Shown here in pieces: positions 33,872-42,167 of a stretch of DNA of 53,762 nt. The stretch lies in assembly GCA_019429005.1 (NCBI GenBank), contig JAHYJR010000007.1:1-53762 (forward strand). The letters are read 5' to 3'. Every line of letters starts with the position of its first letter. The first letter of the stretch is position 1. Under the pieces are notes generated by a model. It did not search any database. It was not told the DNA's origin and was given only the letters and a program-made list of their open reading frames with translations. The position numbers and the translations under genes were made by a program. This stretch comes from Nanobdellati archaeon (GTDB lineage: Archaea > EX4484-52 > GLR71).

Positions 33872-34524
33872 TCAGAATCTGTTATTTCTCGAACCTTACC
33901 TGCACCAATAAGAATCTCTGCCGTAGCCCCTGGTATTTTAGCTTCATTACCCTTAGAGAATGGTCCATAATCTTTCATATCATTACCAACAAATTGTGGT
34001 ATCTCATCAAGAATTTCAACAGACACTAAATCATCTGAAACAGTCTCTTCAACCTTTTCAACAACACTATCATCAGACAAATCCAATTTTTCTGAATCTT
34101 TCAATAGACTATTATCATCAAGTTCGGATTCCTCTGTATCCTCAACAGATTCAGATGGCTCCTCAGAATATAATATATCACTCAAACCCATCTTATATTT
34201 AGCAACAGCCACTTCAACAACTTCAAAAAGTGCTTTCTCATCAGGAAGCATATTTTTTGGTATTGAACCACCATCCAGTCTCAATCGTGCAGATTCAATT
34301 ATTTTACGTACCCTTCCATCAATAATTGACCTTACAACAGTAAGCGTATGCTGAAGATTAGCCTGATCCTTAAGACTACCTTTTTTAGATAATTTCACAA
34401 TTGTAGCAATATGATTCTTAAGATGCTTATACAGCGCAACATCAAGAGGTTGTAAATCTTGCTTAAACTCTTTTTCGTTTTTCTGTAATTCTCGAAGATG
34501 CTTAAAAGTAATTATTCCTGACAT
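33868..34524 (-). CDS. GINS complex subunit, Gins51/Gins15 type
   Basis: 218 aa. Residues 1-120 form a helical A domain (FKHLRELQKNEKEFKQDLQPL...) typical of GINS. An acidic, disordered linker (about 125-180) follows. The small B domain is at the C-terminus (DYGPFSKGNEAKIPGATAEILIGAGKVREI). The order A then B defines the Gins51/Sld5-Psf1-like class. GINS joins MCM and Cdc45/RecJ-like proteins in the archaeal replicative helicase; the window's RecJ-like gene (19644-21290) is a plausible partner. ATG at 34524. Not linked to primase or MCM genes here. Confidence 0.75.
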   Translation of the reverse strand: MSGIITFKHLRELQKNEKEFKQDLQPLDVALYKHLKNHIATIVKLSKKGSLKDQANLQHTLTVVRSIIDGRVRKIIESARLRLDGGSIPKNMLPDEKALFEVVEVAVAKYKMGLSDILYSEEPSESVEDTEESELDDNSLLKDSEKLDLSDDSVVEKVEETVSDDLVSVEILDEIPQFVGNDMKDYGPFSKGNEAKIPGATAEILIGAGKVREITDSD

Positions 34525-34678
34525 ACTTACAAATTGAAATATTACAAATAAAAAAGTTAGTATTGAAAATTAAATAATCAAAATAAAAAGATATAATTAT
34601 TTTAAAAAATACTCTTATGCTACATAATTTACAAAAAATACAAGAAACCTAACATTACAACTATTTGAAAGATATAAC

Positions 34679-34688
34679 TAATATAAAA
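34679..34688 (+). promoter_or_regulatory. TATA box, probable leaderless sua5 mRNA
   Basis: TAATATAAAA is centred about 27 bp before the ATG at 34711, and no ribosome-binding box lies between, as expected for a leaderless transcript. Confidence 0.45.
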
Positions 34689-34710
34689 TTAAACCCCCCT
34701 ATAAAAAACT

Positions 34711-35334
34711 ATGCTAATCCTAAAAATCGATAAAAATAACCCAGATAAGGAAATTCTCAAACTAGCAAGCGATATCATCAAAAGCAAAGGACTTGTCATA
34801 TACCCAACAGATACCGCTTACGCTATCGGTGCAGACCTTCTTAACTCCGAAGCAATAGACAATCTCGACATCTCAAAACAAAGACAAAAAGAGAAAAATT
34901 ATACGGCAATCGTATGCGATATAGAAATGGCTAAACGATTTGCGCATCTTAGCAATCAAGAAATAAAAGTCATAAAAACACTCATGCCCGGACCATTGAC
35001 TCTCGCAGTACCAAAAAACGAGATAATACCTAACAAAATCCACAAATCAGAGTTCACATTCAGAATCCCTGACAGCATAATCTCAAAAGAGATCTCAAGA
35101 TTATCAAATACAGCAATAACCGCAACAAGTGCAAACATTAGCGGCGAAAATACTCCTTACTCCATAGATAAAATAAACCCCCTACTAAAAGACAAAATAG
35201 ACCTTATCCTTGATGCCGGCGTCCTTAAAAAAACAAAAACAAGCACAATCTGTAAAATAAATGACTTAAAGGTCATAATACTACGAGAGGGTGCAATAAG
35301 TAAAGAAGATATTATAAAAACAATTTCTGATTAA
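34711..35334 (+). CDS. Sua5/YrdC threonylcarbamoyl-AMP synthase
   Basis: 207 aa YrdC-type enzyme making threonylcarbamoyl-AMP for the t6A modification of ANN-decoding tRNAs such as the tRNA-Ile and tRNA-Lys in this window. Motifs: GLVIYPTDTAYAIGADL near the start, KQRQKEKNYTAIV, MPGPLTLAVP, FRIPDS and the T-ATSANISG loop. It lacks the C-terminal Sua5 domain found in many archaeal forms, so it is the short YrdC version. ATG at 34711, likely leaderless. Confidence 0.93.
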   Translation: MLILKIDKNNPDKEILKLASDIIKSKGLVIYPTDTAYAIGADLLNSEAIDNLDISKQRQKEKNYTAIVCDIEMAKRFAHLSNQEIKVIKTLMPGPLTLAVPKNEIIPNKIHKSEFTFRIPDSIISKEISRLSNTAITATSANISGENTPYSIDKINPLLKDKIDLILDAGVLKKTKTSTICKINDLKVIILREGAISKEDIIKTISD

Positions 35335-35471
35335 AAAACCCTTAATAACAATTTAAAAATATTAAACGCAAGAAACTATTCTGTTTTTAAACCATATACA
35401 ACACAATTAAACAAACTATAACAGAAACAAAATAAAAATATAAAGATTAATCACTTATTAGTGATATATAA

Positions 35472-35960
35472 AATAACCAACAAATAATAGATTTTATAGA
35501 TGAAATATATAAACTTAAATAAGATTATTTATCAAATGCGTTTATTGATAACGAAAATGAGATACCTAATTTAACTAATAATGTTGAAACTTTTGAAAAA
35601 GAATGTAATGCAATTGCAAATGAATTTTAAAAACAGATTAATATTGACATAAATGATAACCCAAATATGACTGTATACCCTTATAACGTAACTGAAAATA
35701 AAAATCAAAAAGCAGTTTCAATAAGTATAAATATTCAAAAAAAGAACGAAAACGATGCGTCTTATACTGAAACTGAACAGATTTTAATCAATATACCAAC
35801 AACCTTAGAGATTATTTATTCAAGTATACAAGACGATTATATCATGATTAAAAATGGAAAAAAACAAACAAGAATATAATATCCAAAACAAATATATAAT
35901 TCCATAATTGAATTTATAATTGAACCAAATAAACCAATAAAAACTAGATACCATAACTGA
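35472..35960 (+). pseudogene. Decayed gene with three in-frame TAA codons
   Basis: One reading frame gives protein-like sequence across about 160 codons, interrupted only by TAA at 35520, 35628 and 35877 with no frameshift. Segments read QQIIDFIDEIYKLK, then DYLSNAFIDNENEIPNLTN, then KQINIDINDNPNMTVYP and, after the third stop, PKQIYNSIIEFIIEPNKP. Composition is acidic and Asn/Ile-rich like real genes here. The longest intact piece is 35667-35879 (70 aa). Other genes in the window use TAA as a normal stop, so this is best read as a recent pseudogene. Family not recognised. The flank 35335-35471 holds a TTCTGTT/AACAGAA dyad and an ATCACT/AGTGAT hairpin. Confidence 0.55.
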
Positions 35961-36075
35961 AGCCAACCCAAACCTTTTTAAACTTATATCGTAAATTATT
36001 TACAATATCTAGTAACTAAAGAATTCTATATTTTTTACAGAACTGGAAATTAAAATTATATTACTGGTGAAATAA

Positions 36076-36375
36076 ATGAAATTACCAAAAGAAATGAAAA
36101 GACACTGCCCTTTTTGTAACAGCCATCAACTACATACTTTAAAACAAGTTAAACCTAAAGGACGAAGCAAATCCAGTTTCAACCAAGCAGACCGATATAG
36201 ACAAGAAAAACTTAACAAAGGTTATGGTGGATCCCCTTATGTTATAATAGCAAACGGTAAAAAATATGGTGCTAAATCAAGTAAAAAAATCATGATTAAA
36301 TACACATGTGGTATATGTAAAAAAGCACATCAATCAAAAAACCCACAAAGATCAAAGAAATTTGAACTAATTTAA
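36076..36375 (+). CDS. rpl44e: 50S ribosomal protein eL42 (L44e)
   Basis: 99 aa zinc-ribbon protein of the large subunit near the E site. Cys pairs C-x2-C at HCPFCNSH and TCGICKKAH bind zinc, and the central basic segment (KPKGRSKSSF) and the GYGGSP motif are diagnostic. ATG at 36076 has GGTGA 5 nt upstream. First gene of the run eL42-eS27-aIF2a-nop10-PAC2, a well-known archaeal order. Confidence 0.97.
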   Translation: MKLPKEMKRHCPFCNSHQLHTLKQVKPKGRSKSSFNQADRYRQEKLNKGYGGSPYVIIANGKKYGAKSSKKIMIKYTCGICKKAHQSKNPQRSKKFELI

Positions 36376-36401
36376 TCTATAATCAAAATATGGTGTAATA
36401 A

Positions 36402-36566
36402 ATGGTCGGACAATTCATAAAAGTTAAATGTTCAAAATGTAATAATGAACAAAACATTTTTAACAAAGCATCTACAGTTATAAAATGTGTTGTATGCAAC
36501 GAAATACTTGCAGAGCCAACAGGTGGTAAGATAAAACTCAAAGCAGACATCATAAGCAATTTATAA
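36402..36566 (+). CDS. rps27e: 30S ribosomal protein eS27
   Basis: 54 aa. Four-Cys zinc ribbon: VKCSKCNNEQ and IKCVVCNEIL, followed by the family end GGKIKLKADI. ATG at 36402 with GGTGT 5 nt upstream. Lies between eL42 and aIF2-alpha as in many archaea. Confidence 0.96.
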   Translation: MVGQFIKVKCSKCNNEQNIFNKASTVIKCVVCNEILAEPTGGKIKLKADIISNL

Positions 36567-36601
36567 CTCAAATAACGAGCACCTTGCATAAAGTGATGTA
36601 C

Positions 36602-37372
36602 ATGAATTCAAAAAAAAAGAAAAACCCTGAAAAAGGGGATTACGTAATATGTACAGTCACAAAACTATATCCAAACAGTGCAAGTGTAACACTAGATGAA
36701 TTTAAAGACCTTGAAGGTATAATTCCTGTTTCTGAAGTTGCAAACAATTGGGTCAAAGATATACGAAAATTCATAAAAATGGACCAAAGAATTGTTTTAA
36801 AGGTTATGCCATCACATAAACGATATGAAGGTCGTATGTTAACATTATCATTAAAAAGAGTCAAACCAATGCAACAAAAGCTAAAAATGAATGAATGGAA
36901 AAATAATAAAAAAGCCATGAATTATTTCATGATTATTGCAAAAAATCTTTCTCAAGACAACATTTCTGAAGAACGCAAAGATGAAATAAAAGACTATTTC
37001 GAAAACCTATACAATGTATTTGAAATTGCTGCAAAAGAAGATGGACAAAGCATACTTGAAGACTTTGGATTTGATAAAGATTGGATATCTGAAATAATAA
37101 AAATTGCAAAAACAAATATTAAAGAAAAAATTATTGAAAAAAGAAAAATCCTTAATATAAAAACCTTCAATATGGGTGGAATTGACGCAATTAAAAAAAC
37201 ATTAGATATAAATAAAAACAATGTTGAAATACGTTATATCAGTGCACCAAAATATGAAGTTTTAACAACTGGAAAAGATTACAAAGAAGCTGAAACACTT
37301 TTAACAGATACAATTGCAGAAATTGAAAAAAATGCCAAAAAGAACAATATTGAAATGACAATCGTAGCATAG
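36602..37372 (+). CDS. eif2a: Translation initiation factor 2 subunit alpha
   Basis: 256 aa. The N-terminal S1 domain (GDYVICTVTKLYPNSASVTL...EGIIPVSEVA) is followed by the helical domain 2 and the C-terminal alpha/beta domain that binds the gamma subunit (GIDAIKKTLD...YISAPKYEVLTTGKDYKEAE). Part of the ternary complex delivering initiator tRNA. ATG at 36602 is preferred: AGTGAT lies 4 nt upstream; the TTG at 36584 has no box. A run of Lys near residues 4-7 extends the N-terminus. Confidence 0.95.
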   Translation: MNSKKKKNPEKGDYVICTVTKLYPNSASVTLDEFKDLEGIIPVSEVANNWVKDIRKFIKMDQRIVLKVMPSHKRYEGRMLTLSLKRVKPMQQKLKMNEWKNNKKAMNYFMIIAKNLSQDNISEERKDEIKDYFENLYNVFEIAAKEDGQSILEDFGFDKDWISEIIKIAKTNIKEKIIEKRKILNIKTFNMGGIDAIKKTLDINKNNVEIRYISAPKYEVLTTGKDYKEAETLLTDTIAEIEKNAKKNNIEMTIVA

Positions 37373-37382
37373 GTGTAATAAT

Positions 37383-37556
37383 ATGGCACATATATTCAAA
37401 TGCCCAACTTGTGATACATACACAATGAAAGAAAAATGTAGCAAATGTAAAGAAAAAACAAAAAGACCCGTACCTCCTCGATTTTCACCACAAGATCAAT
37501 ACGGAAAATATAGACGTGCTATGAAAAAACTAAATGAGGACAAAATTAACAAATAG
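37383..37556 (+). CDS. nop10: Ribosome biogenesis protein Nop10
   Basis: 57 aa core component of the H/ACA RNP that guides pseudouridylation. Zinc ribbon CPTC and CSKC, then the linear RPVPPRFSPQDQYGKYRR segment that wraps Cbf5. ATG at 37383 with GGTGT 6 nt upstream. No H/ACA RNA could be assigned in the window. Confidence 0.95.
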   Translation: MAHIFKCPTCDTYTMKEKCSKCKEKTKRPVPPRFSPQDQYGKYRRAMKKLNEDKINK

Positions 37557-37566
37557 ATGTGTTATT

Positions 37567-38355
37567 ATGGATACTACTGAAATAATTATACTAAAAAAAC
37601 CAACACTTAATAAACCAATATTTATTAGTGGTCTTCCTGGTGTAGGTTATATTGGACGTAATGTTGTTGCATACATTATAGATCAATTAAAAGCAGAGAA
37701 ATTTGCAAAATTAAGATCTCATCATTTTCCACCAGTTGTTCTTTTAGATCATGATAAAACCGGAAAAATAACAGAACTAGCAAACGAATTTTATTTTTAT
37801 AAAGCAAAAAAAAAAGATGAAAGAGATTTAATATTACTTATAGGCGACGCACAAAGCATAGATTCTATTGGTCACTACGAAATTTCCGAAAAAATAATTA
37901 AACTTGCAAAAAAATTAAAAACTGAAGAATTAATTACAATTGCAGGATTTCCAACAGGACAACTTGAAGATACTAAAGATTGTAAAGTCTTTGGAGCAGC
38001 AATAAAAGATAAAGTCATAAAAAAGTTTGAAAAAGAAAAAATTATATTCAAAGACACAAACATTGGTCAAATCATAGGTGCCTCCGGACTTCTTGTTGTG
38101 GATGCAGAAAAAGAAAATATAGATGCTGTTTGCCTTATGGGTGAAACCTCAGGTATGCTATTAAGTGATCCAAAAGCAACAGAATCAGTACTTAAAATTA
38201 TTGTAAAATATTTAAATATCAAAATTGATATGACAAAAATAAAAGAAAATGTAAAAGATACTGAAAAAGTCATTAAAAAAATAGAAAGTATCCAAAAGAA
38301 AATGACAAATAATGCATCAAAAACAAAAACAGAAGAATTAGGATATATTGGTTAA
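37567..38355 (+). CDS. PAC2-family protein (proteasome assembly chaperone-like)
   Basis: 262 aa. FISGLPGVGYIGRNVVAYIIDQL near the start, the IGDAQ strand and the FGAA...GQIIGASGLLV region match archaeal PAC2 proteins, homologues of eukaryotic proteasome assembly chaperone 2. The C-terminal 45 residues are a Lys-rich helix. The ATG at 37567 is chosen; an in-frame ATG at 37534 would overlap nop10. Fifth gene of the eL42 operon. Confidence 0.92.
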   Translation: MDTTEIIILKKPTLNKPIFISGLPGVGYIGRNVVAYIIDQLKAEKFAKLRSHHFPPVVLLDHDKTGKITELANEFYFYKAKKKDERDLILLIGDAQSIDSIGHYEISEKIIKLAKKLKTEELITIAGFPTGQLEDTKDCKVFGAAIKDKVIKKFEKEKIIFKDTNIGQIIGASGLLVVDAEKENIDAVCLMGETSGMLLSDPKATESVLKIIVKYLNIKIDMTKIKENVKDTEKVIKKIESIQKKMTNNASKTKTEELGYIG

Positions 38356-38385
38356 TCATAATAATAAAATTATTAGGTGATAAAA

Positions 38386-38568
38386 ATTAAAATTTATATA
38401 AAACCAAAAGAAATGAATAGATTTGAAAAAGCAAGAGTTATAAGTGCAAGAGCACTTCAGCTTTCTATGGGAGCACCACAGCTCATAAAGACAAAAGAAA
38501 TCGATTCAATAACAATTGCAGAACTTGAGTTTGAAAAAGACGCAATACCAATAACAGTATTACGATAA
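38386..38568 (+). CDS. rpoK: RNA polymerase subunit RpoK, likely ATT start
   Basis: About 60 aa, the archaeal omega/Rpb6 homologue. FEKARVISARALQLSMGAPQLI is the diagnostic core, and DAIPITVLR the conserved end. The box AGGTGA (38374-38380) would place the start 5 nt further at ATT 38386. A GTG at 38377 lies inside the box itself and has no box of its own; the first ATG (38413) has none either and would shorten the protein to 51 aa. Followed by eno as in many archaea. Confidence 0.9.
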   Translation: MKIYIKPKEMNRFEKARVISARALQLSMGAPQLIKTKEIDSITIAELEFEKDAIPITVLR

Positions 38569-38586
38569 GTTTAATAGGTGAATCCT

Positions 38587-39750
38587 ATAAAAACAGATGA
38601 CACTATAAACAAAATACATGGATACAAAATTCTTGACAGCAGAGGTAATTGGACACTTGCTGTTGAAGTCAATAACTATATAGGTATAACTCCAAGTGGT
38701 GCAAGCACAGGTACATATGAAGCAAAAACCATTGATACCGAAAAAAGTGTTAATCTTGTAAATACTAAACTACAAAAACTTGTTGGAATGCCATTAAATC
38801 AAAAAATAATTGATAATGAACTTGAAACGATTGATGGTACAGACAATTTTTCAAACCTAGGTGGAAACACAACAACTGCAATATCAATGGCTGTTTATAA
38901 TGCCATCGCATCAAAAACACAAGTGGGAAACATATTCCCATACCCACTTGGAAATGTATTCGGTGGTGGTGCACATGGTGGATATACAGAATTTCAAGAA
39001 TTTCTTGCAATACCTACAAAATCTAAAACAATCATAAATGCAATTGAAACAAATGAAATTTTATACCATACTTTAAAAACAAAATTACTTAAGATTCAAA
39101 AAGGTAATATAGGCATCAACGATGAAGGTGCACTTACTGCAAAACTTAATAACATACAAGCACTTGATATTATCACAGACATCGCAGATGATGTAGGGTG
39201 TAGAATTGGTCTTGATATTGCTGCAAGTGAATTTTTTGATGGTAAAACATATAATTATAAAACAAGTGGAAAAAAACTAAAACCTGAAGAACAAATTGAA
39301 TTCGTAATTGAACTTATAAAAAAATACAATTTATATTATGTTGAAGATCCACTAAATGAGTTAGATTTTGAGGGTTTTAAAGAAATTACAAAAAAAGTAG
39401 GTAAACAATGTTTAATATCAGGAGACGATCTTTTTGTAACAAATACAAAAAGACTTGAAATGGGCCTAAAATCTGCAAACGCAATCATAATAAAACCAAA
39501 CCAAAGAGGCTCAATAACAAGAACAATCGAAACCATAAATTTAGCTAAAAAAAACAATTATACTCCCGTAATATCACACAGATCAGCAGAAACCACAGAT
39601 ACAACAATAGCAAGACTTGCACTTGACTATAGCATACCTATAATTAAAGCAGGTGTAGTCGATATGAGAATTGTAAAACTTAACAGTTTAATACAATACT
39701 GGAATAATTCAGAAAAACCAAAAATGACAAAACCGAACCTTAAATTATAA
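38587..39750 (+). CDS. eno: Enolase, likely ATA start
   Basis: About 387 aa glycolytic/gluconeogenic enzyme interconverting 2-phosphoglycerate and PEP. N-terminal GYKILDSRGNWTL, the mobile loop SGASTGTYEA, metal ligands at IGLDIAASEF, VEDPL and ISGDDLFVTN, the catalytic Lys in IIKPNQRGSITRT and SHRSAETTDTTIARLA. The usual SRGNPT is SRGNWT and overall length is about 30 aa below typical, with a shortened middle. Box AGGTGA is 5 nt before ATA 38587; GTG at 38578 is within the box. Sits 18 bp after rpoK. Confidence 0.93.
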   Translation: MKTDDTINKIHGYKILDSRGNWTLAVEVNNYIGITPSGASTGTYEAKTIDTEKSVNLVNTKLQKLVGMPLNQKIIDNELETIDGTDNFSNLGGNTTTAISMAVYNAIASKTQVGNIFPYPLGNVFGGGAHGGYTEFQEFLAIPTKSKTIINAIETNEILYHTLKTKLLKIQKGNIGINDEGALTAKLNNIQALDIITDIADDVGCRIGLDIAASEFFDGKTYNYKTSGKKLKPEEQIEFVIELIKKYNLYYVEDPLNELDFEGFKEITKKVGKQCLISGDDLFVTNTKRLEMGLKSANAIIIKPNQRGSITRTIETINLAKKNNYTPVISHRSAETTDTTIARLALDYSIPIIKAGVVDMRIVKLNSLIQYWNNSEKPKMTKPNLKL

Positions 39751-39843
39751 AAACAAAAATTTAAAAAAATAAACGATTAATTTATAAAAACAAATCAAAA
39801 TAGTATACTAATAATAATTAAACATAATATATTGTGATTTAAT

Positions 39844-40533
39844 ATGGAAGATAATACAAAAAATACAAGTGATGAAAGCAGCACACAAGATACATTAGTA
39901 CCAATACAGGCATATTTGTCAACAGGTATACATATAGGTATGAAACAGCGATTAAAAGCAATGTCAAAATACATATATAAAGTACGAGATGATAAACTAG
40001 CTGTATTTAATATTCAAATGATAGATGACCAGCTAAAAAATGCTGCAAAAATGATATCAAAATATGATCCTAAAGATATTCTTGTAACAAGCAGAAAAAA
40101 ATATGGCCAAAAACCTGCTGTTATGTTTGCAAAAGCAATAGGTGGTGCAAACGCAGTATACGGTAGATTTTTCCCAGGTTCACTTACAAACCAAAAATAC
40201 CGAAAATATATGGAACCTAAACTTGCAATGGTTACAGACCCACACCTCGATAAACAAGTTGTAAAAGAGGCATTTAACTGTAATATACCAATAATCGGTA
40301 TTTGTGATACATTCAATAATCCACAATATCTTGATTTAGTTATATCCTCAAACAACAAAGGTAGAAAATCATTAGCACTTGTATACTGGATTTTAGCAAA
40401 AGAAGTTCTTAAACTCAGAGGCGATATAAAAGGCGATGCTGAATTTAAATATACAGTAGAAGATTTCGAAATGCCTGAAGAAAAAATAGTAAGAACTGAA
40501 AAAACAGACAGTAGAAATAAACAAAGACGATAA
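39844..40533 (+). CDS. rpsB: 30S ribosomal protein uS2
   Basis: 229 aa. Acidic N-terminal tail, then the archaeal uS2 core (YLSTGIHIGMKQRLKAM; ILVTSRKKYGQKPAVMFAKAIG; PHLDKQVVKEAFNCNIPIIGICDT; NNKGRKSLALVYWILAKEVLKLRG). Follows eno, as in other archaea. ATG at 39844. A strong hairpin lies just downstream. Confidence 0.97.
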   Translation: MEDNTKNTSDESSTQDTLVPIQAYLSTGIHIGMKQRLKAMSKYIYKVRDDKLAVFNIQMIDDQLKNAAKMISKYDPKDILVTSRKKYGQKPAVMFAKAIGGANAVYGRFFPGSLTNQKYRKYMEPKLAMVTDPHLDKQVVKEAFNCNIPIIGICDTFNNPQYLDLVISSNNKGRKSLALVYWILAKEVLKLRGDIKGDAEFKYTVEDFEMPEEKIVRTEKTDSRNKQRR

Positions 40534-40561
40534 TAAAGTGTTTAATTAAAATTAATTCAAT

Positions 40562-40609
40562 TACAGCATTGCCATAAATATGATAATTTCGTCATATTTT
40601 GGTGCTGTA
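40562..40609. other. 18-bp bulged hairpin downstream of rpsB
   Basis: TACAGCA (40562-40568), CCA (40572-40574) and AAATATGA (40576-40583) pair perfectly with TCATATTT, TGG and TGCTGTA (40592-40609) around an 8-nt loop. All unpaired bases are on the 5' side (UUG and U). No long T run follows, so a simple intrinsic terminator is less likely than a structured RNA or mRNA end. Two imperfect copies of TTTGTTCTTTCACAT follow (near 40610 and 40670). The rest of 40534-40807 holds nothing supported. Confidence 0.6.
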
Positions 40610-40807
40610 TTTGTTCTTTCACATTATGAATCATTTTTTCCCTAGTAGCCACAGCAATTATTACACAATTTGTTCTTTTCACATATTTCGATAGAGTTAT
40701 AACACTTTACCTACCATTCTGATTAAATATATATAATTACCTAAATTATTTCTTAAGTTAAATATATATTAATTAAATCACCATTAATTAAGGTTAAGGT
40801 GATTTTA

Positions 40808-42022
40808 ATGAAAGATGATAAAACAATAGTAGCCGGGCTTATAATGGATACAGATTTAAAAACAATTGAATCTGAAAAATATATACAAAATGCTATAGAT
40901 ATAATGCGAAACAAAAACACTGAATATCTTATAGTTATGAATGAAAAAGAATTCAAAGGGATATTTAGATACAAACAACTCCTCTATACAATGAATAAAA
41001 ATCTATCTAAAACAAAAATAAATAAAATCACACTTTTAAAACCACCAATAATACCAAAAGACACATCTTTCGAAAATATCGCATATGAAATGTATAGACA
41101 CAACATAAAAAATATACCTGTCGGAGATACAACTATTGAAGGCATAATCTCAGAAAAAGATATGTTATCTATCGCAATCCAAAAAGGATTCCTTAAAAAC
41201 AAAAAAGTTATAGACTTCATTACAGCAGAACCAATTTGCCTTAATGATTCAGACACAATTGGAAAAGCCGAATCAATAATGCGTGAAAATGATATAAGCA
41301 GATTACCAGTAATAGATTCAGATGATAAACTCATAGGTCTTGTAGAATCAAAAGATATAATCACAAAAAAAATTGAACAAAACCTAGAACAAGGCGTTAT
41401 AAAATCAAAATCTGAAAACAATAGTATGACTGCGACAACATACACACCTAATGAAGTCGCAAATAGTGAAATAAACATCAAATCAATAATGAACACACAG
41501 ATTGTTACAACTGATATATATGATGATGTTGAAAATTGTTTCAAAAACGCTAAAAACCTTAATATCACAACCATCATCGCTGTTGATTCTGAAAATATAC
41601 CACTTGGACTGATAGCACCAAAAGATATAATACAATATATCGCAAGCTTTGTTGAAACAGAACAGATATTATATCAAATATCGGGAATAAATAAGCTAGA
41701 TCTGGATGAATTTGAGATTGAAAAGATCCATAACATAATAAAAGATACAATTATGAAAATATCAAAACAATGCGAAGTAAACTCATTTACAATCCATATT
41801 AAAGAATACAAAAAACAAGGCGAAAACACAAAATATACATTAAGATGTAAAACAGACACTTATTTAGGACTTTTCAGAACAAAAACATTTGGATGGGATG
41901 TACTAGATATCACAAGCAATCTCTTAAAAAATCTTGAAAAAAATATATTGACTAAAAAAGGATACATGAGAGATACTGCTCATAAAAAAAAGAGAGACAA
42001 CAAACACATTAACAATAATTGA
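40808..42022 (+). CDS. Four-CBS-domain protein with C-terminal alpha/beta domain
   Basis: 404 aa. Four CBS motifs, roughly 10-65, 72-130, 135-190 and 220-280, expected to bind adenine nucleotides (ISRLPVIDSDDKLIGLVESKDI; GIISEKDML). The C-terminal 100 residues (SFTIHIKEYKKQGENTKYTL ... FGWDVLDITSNLLKNLEKN) have a beta-alpha-beta look reminiscent of ribosome hibernation/HPF domains, which occur fused to CBS domains in archaea; that link is inference. ATG at 40808 has GGTGA 5 nt upstream. A clear terminator follows. Confidence 0.8.
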   Translation: MKDDKTIVAGLIMDTDLKTIESEKYIQNAIDIMRNKNTEYLIVMNEKEFKGIFRYKQLLYTMNKNLSKTKINKITLLKPPIIPKDTSFENIAYEMYRHNIKNIPVGDTTIEGIISEKDMLSIAIQKGFLKNKKVIDFITAEPICLNDSDTIGKAESIMRENDISRLPVIDSDDKLIGLVESKDIITKKIEQNLEQGVIKSKSENNSMTATTYTPNEVANSEINIKSIMNTQIVTTDIYDDVENCFKNAKNLNITTIIAVDSENIPLGLIAPKDIIQYIASFVETEQILYQISGINKLDLDEFEIEKIHNIIKDTIMKISKQCEVNSFTIHIKEYKKQGENTKYTLRCKTDTYLGLFRTKTFGWDVLDITSNLLKNLEKNILTKKGYMRDTAHKKKRDNKHINNN

Positions 42023-42049
42023 AGCTTATATCAGCTTCAATCTTTTTTT
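42019..42049 (+). terminator. Intrinsic-type terminator after the CBS gene
   Basis: TTGAAGC, loop TTATATCA, GCTTCAA form a perfect 7-bp stem overlapping the stop codon, followed by TC and seven T. The best intrinsic-type terminator in the window. Confidence 0.75.
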
Positions 42050-42133
42050 ATATTTTTAAAAAAATGTCATTTTAGATAAAACAAGATATCATAATATTAA
42101 TGGATATATTACTAAATAGTTACAAATAATAGA

Positions 42134-42145
42134 TATATTTATAAA
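42134..42145 (+). promoter_or_regulatory. TATA box of the metallophosphoesterase gene
   Basis: ATATTTATAAAT is centred about 28 bp before ATG 42168 with no ribosome-binding box between, predicting a leaderless mRNA. Confidence 0.45.
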
Positions 42146-42167
42146 TAAAAAACACCATATAATATAT

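Noticed and set aside
35472-35960. Genome-wide reassignment of TAA
   Set aside because: Many complete genes in the window end in TAA at the expected protein length, so TAA is a normal stop in this genome.
40562-40609. H/ACA guide RNA downstream of rpsB
   Set aside because: The helix lacks an ANA box next to its 3' end and no pseudouridylation pocket or K-turn could be recognised.
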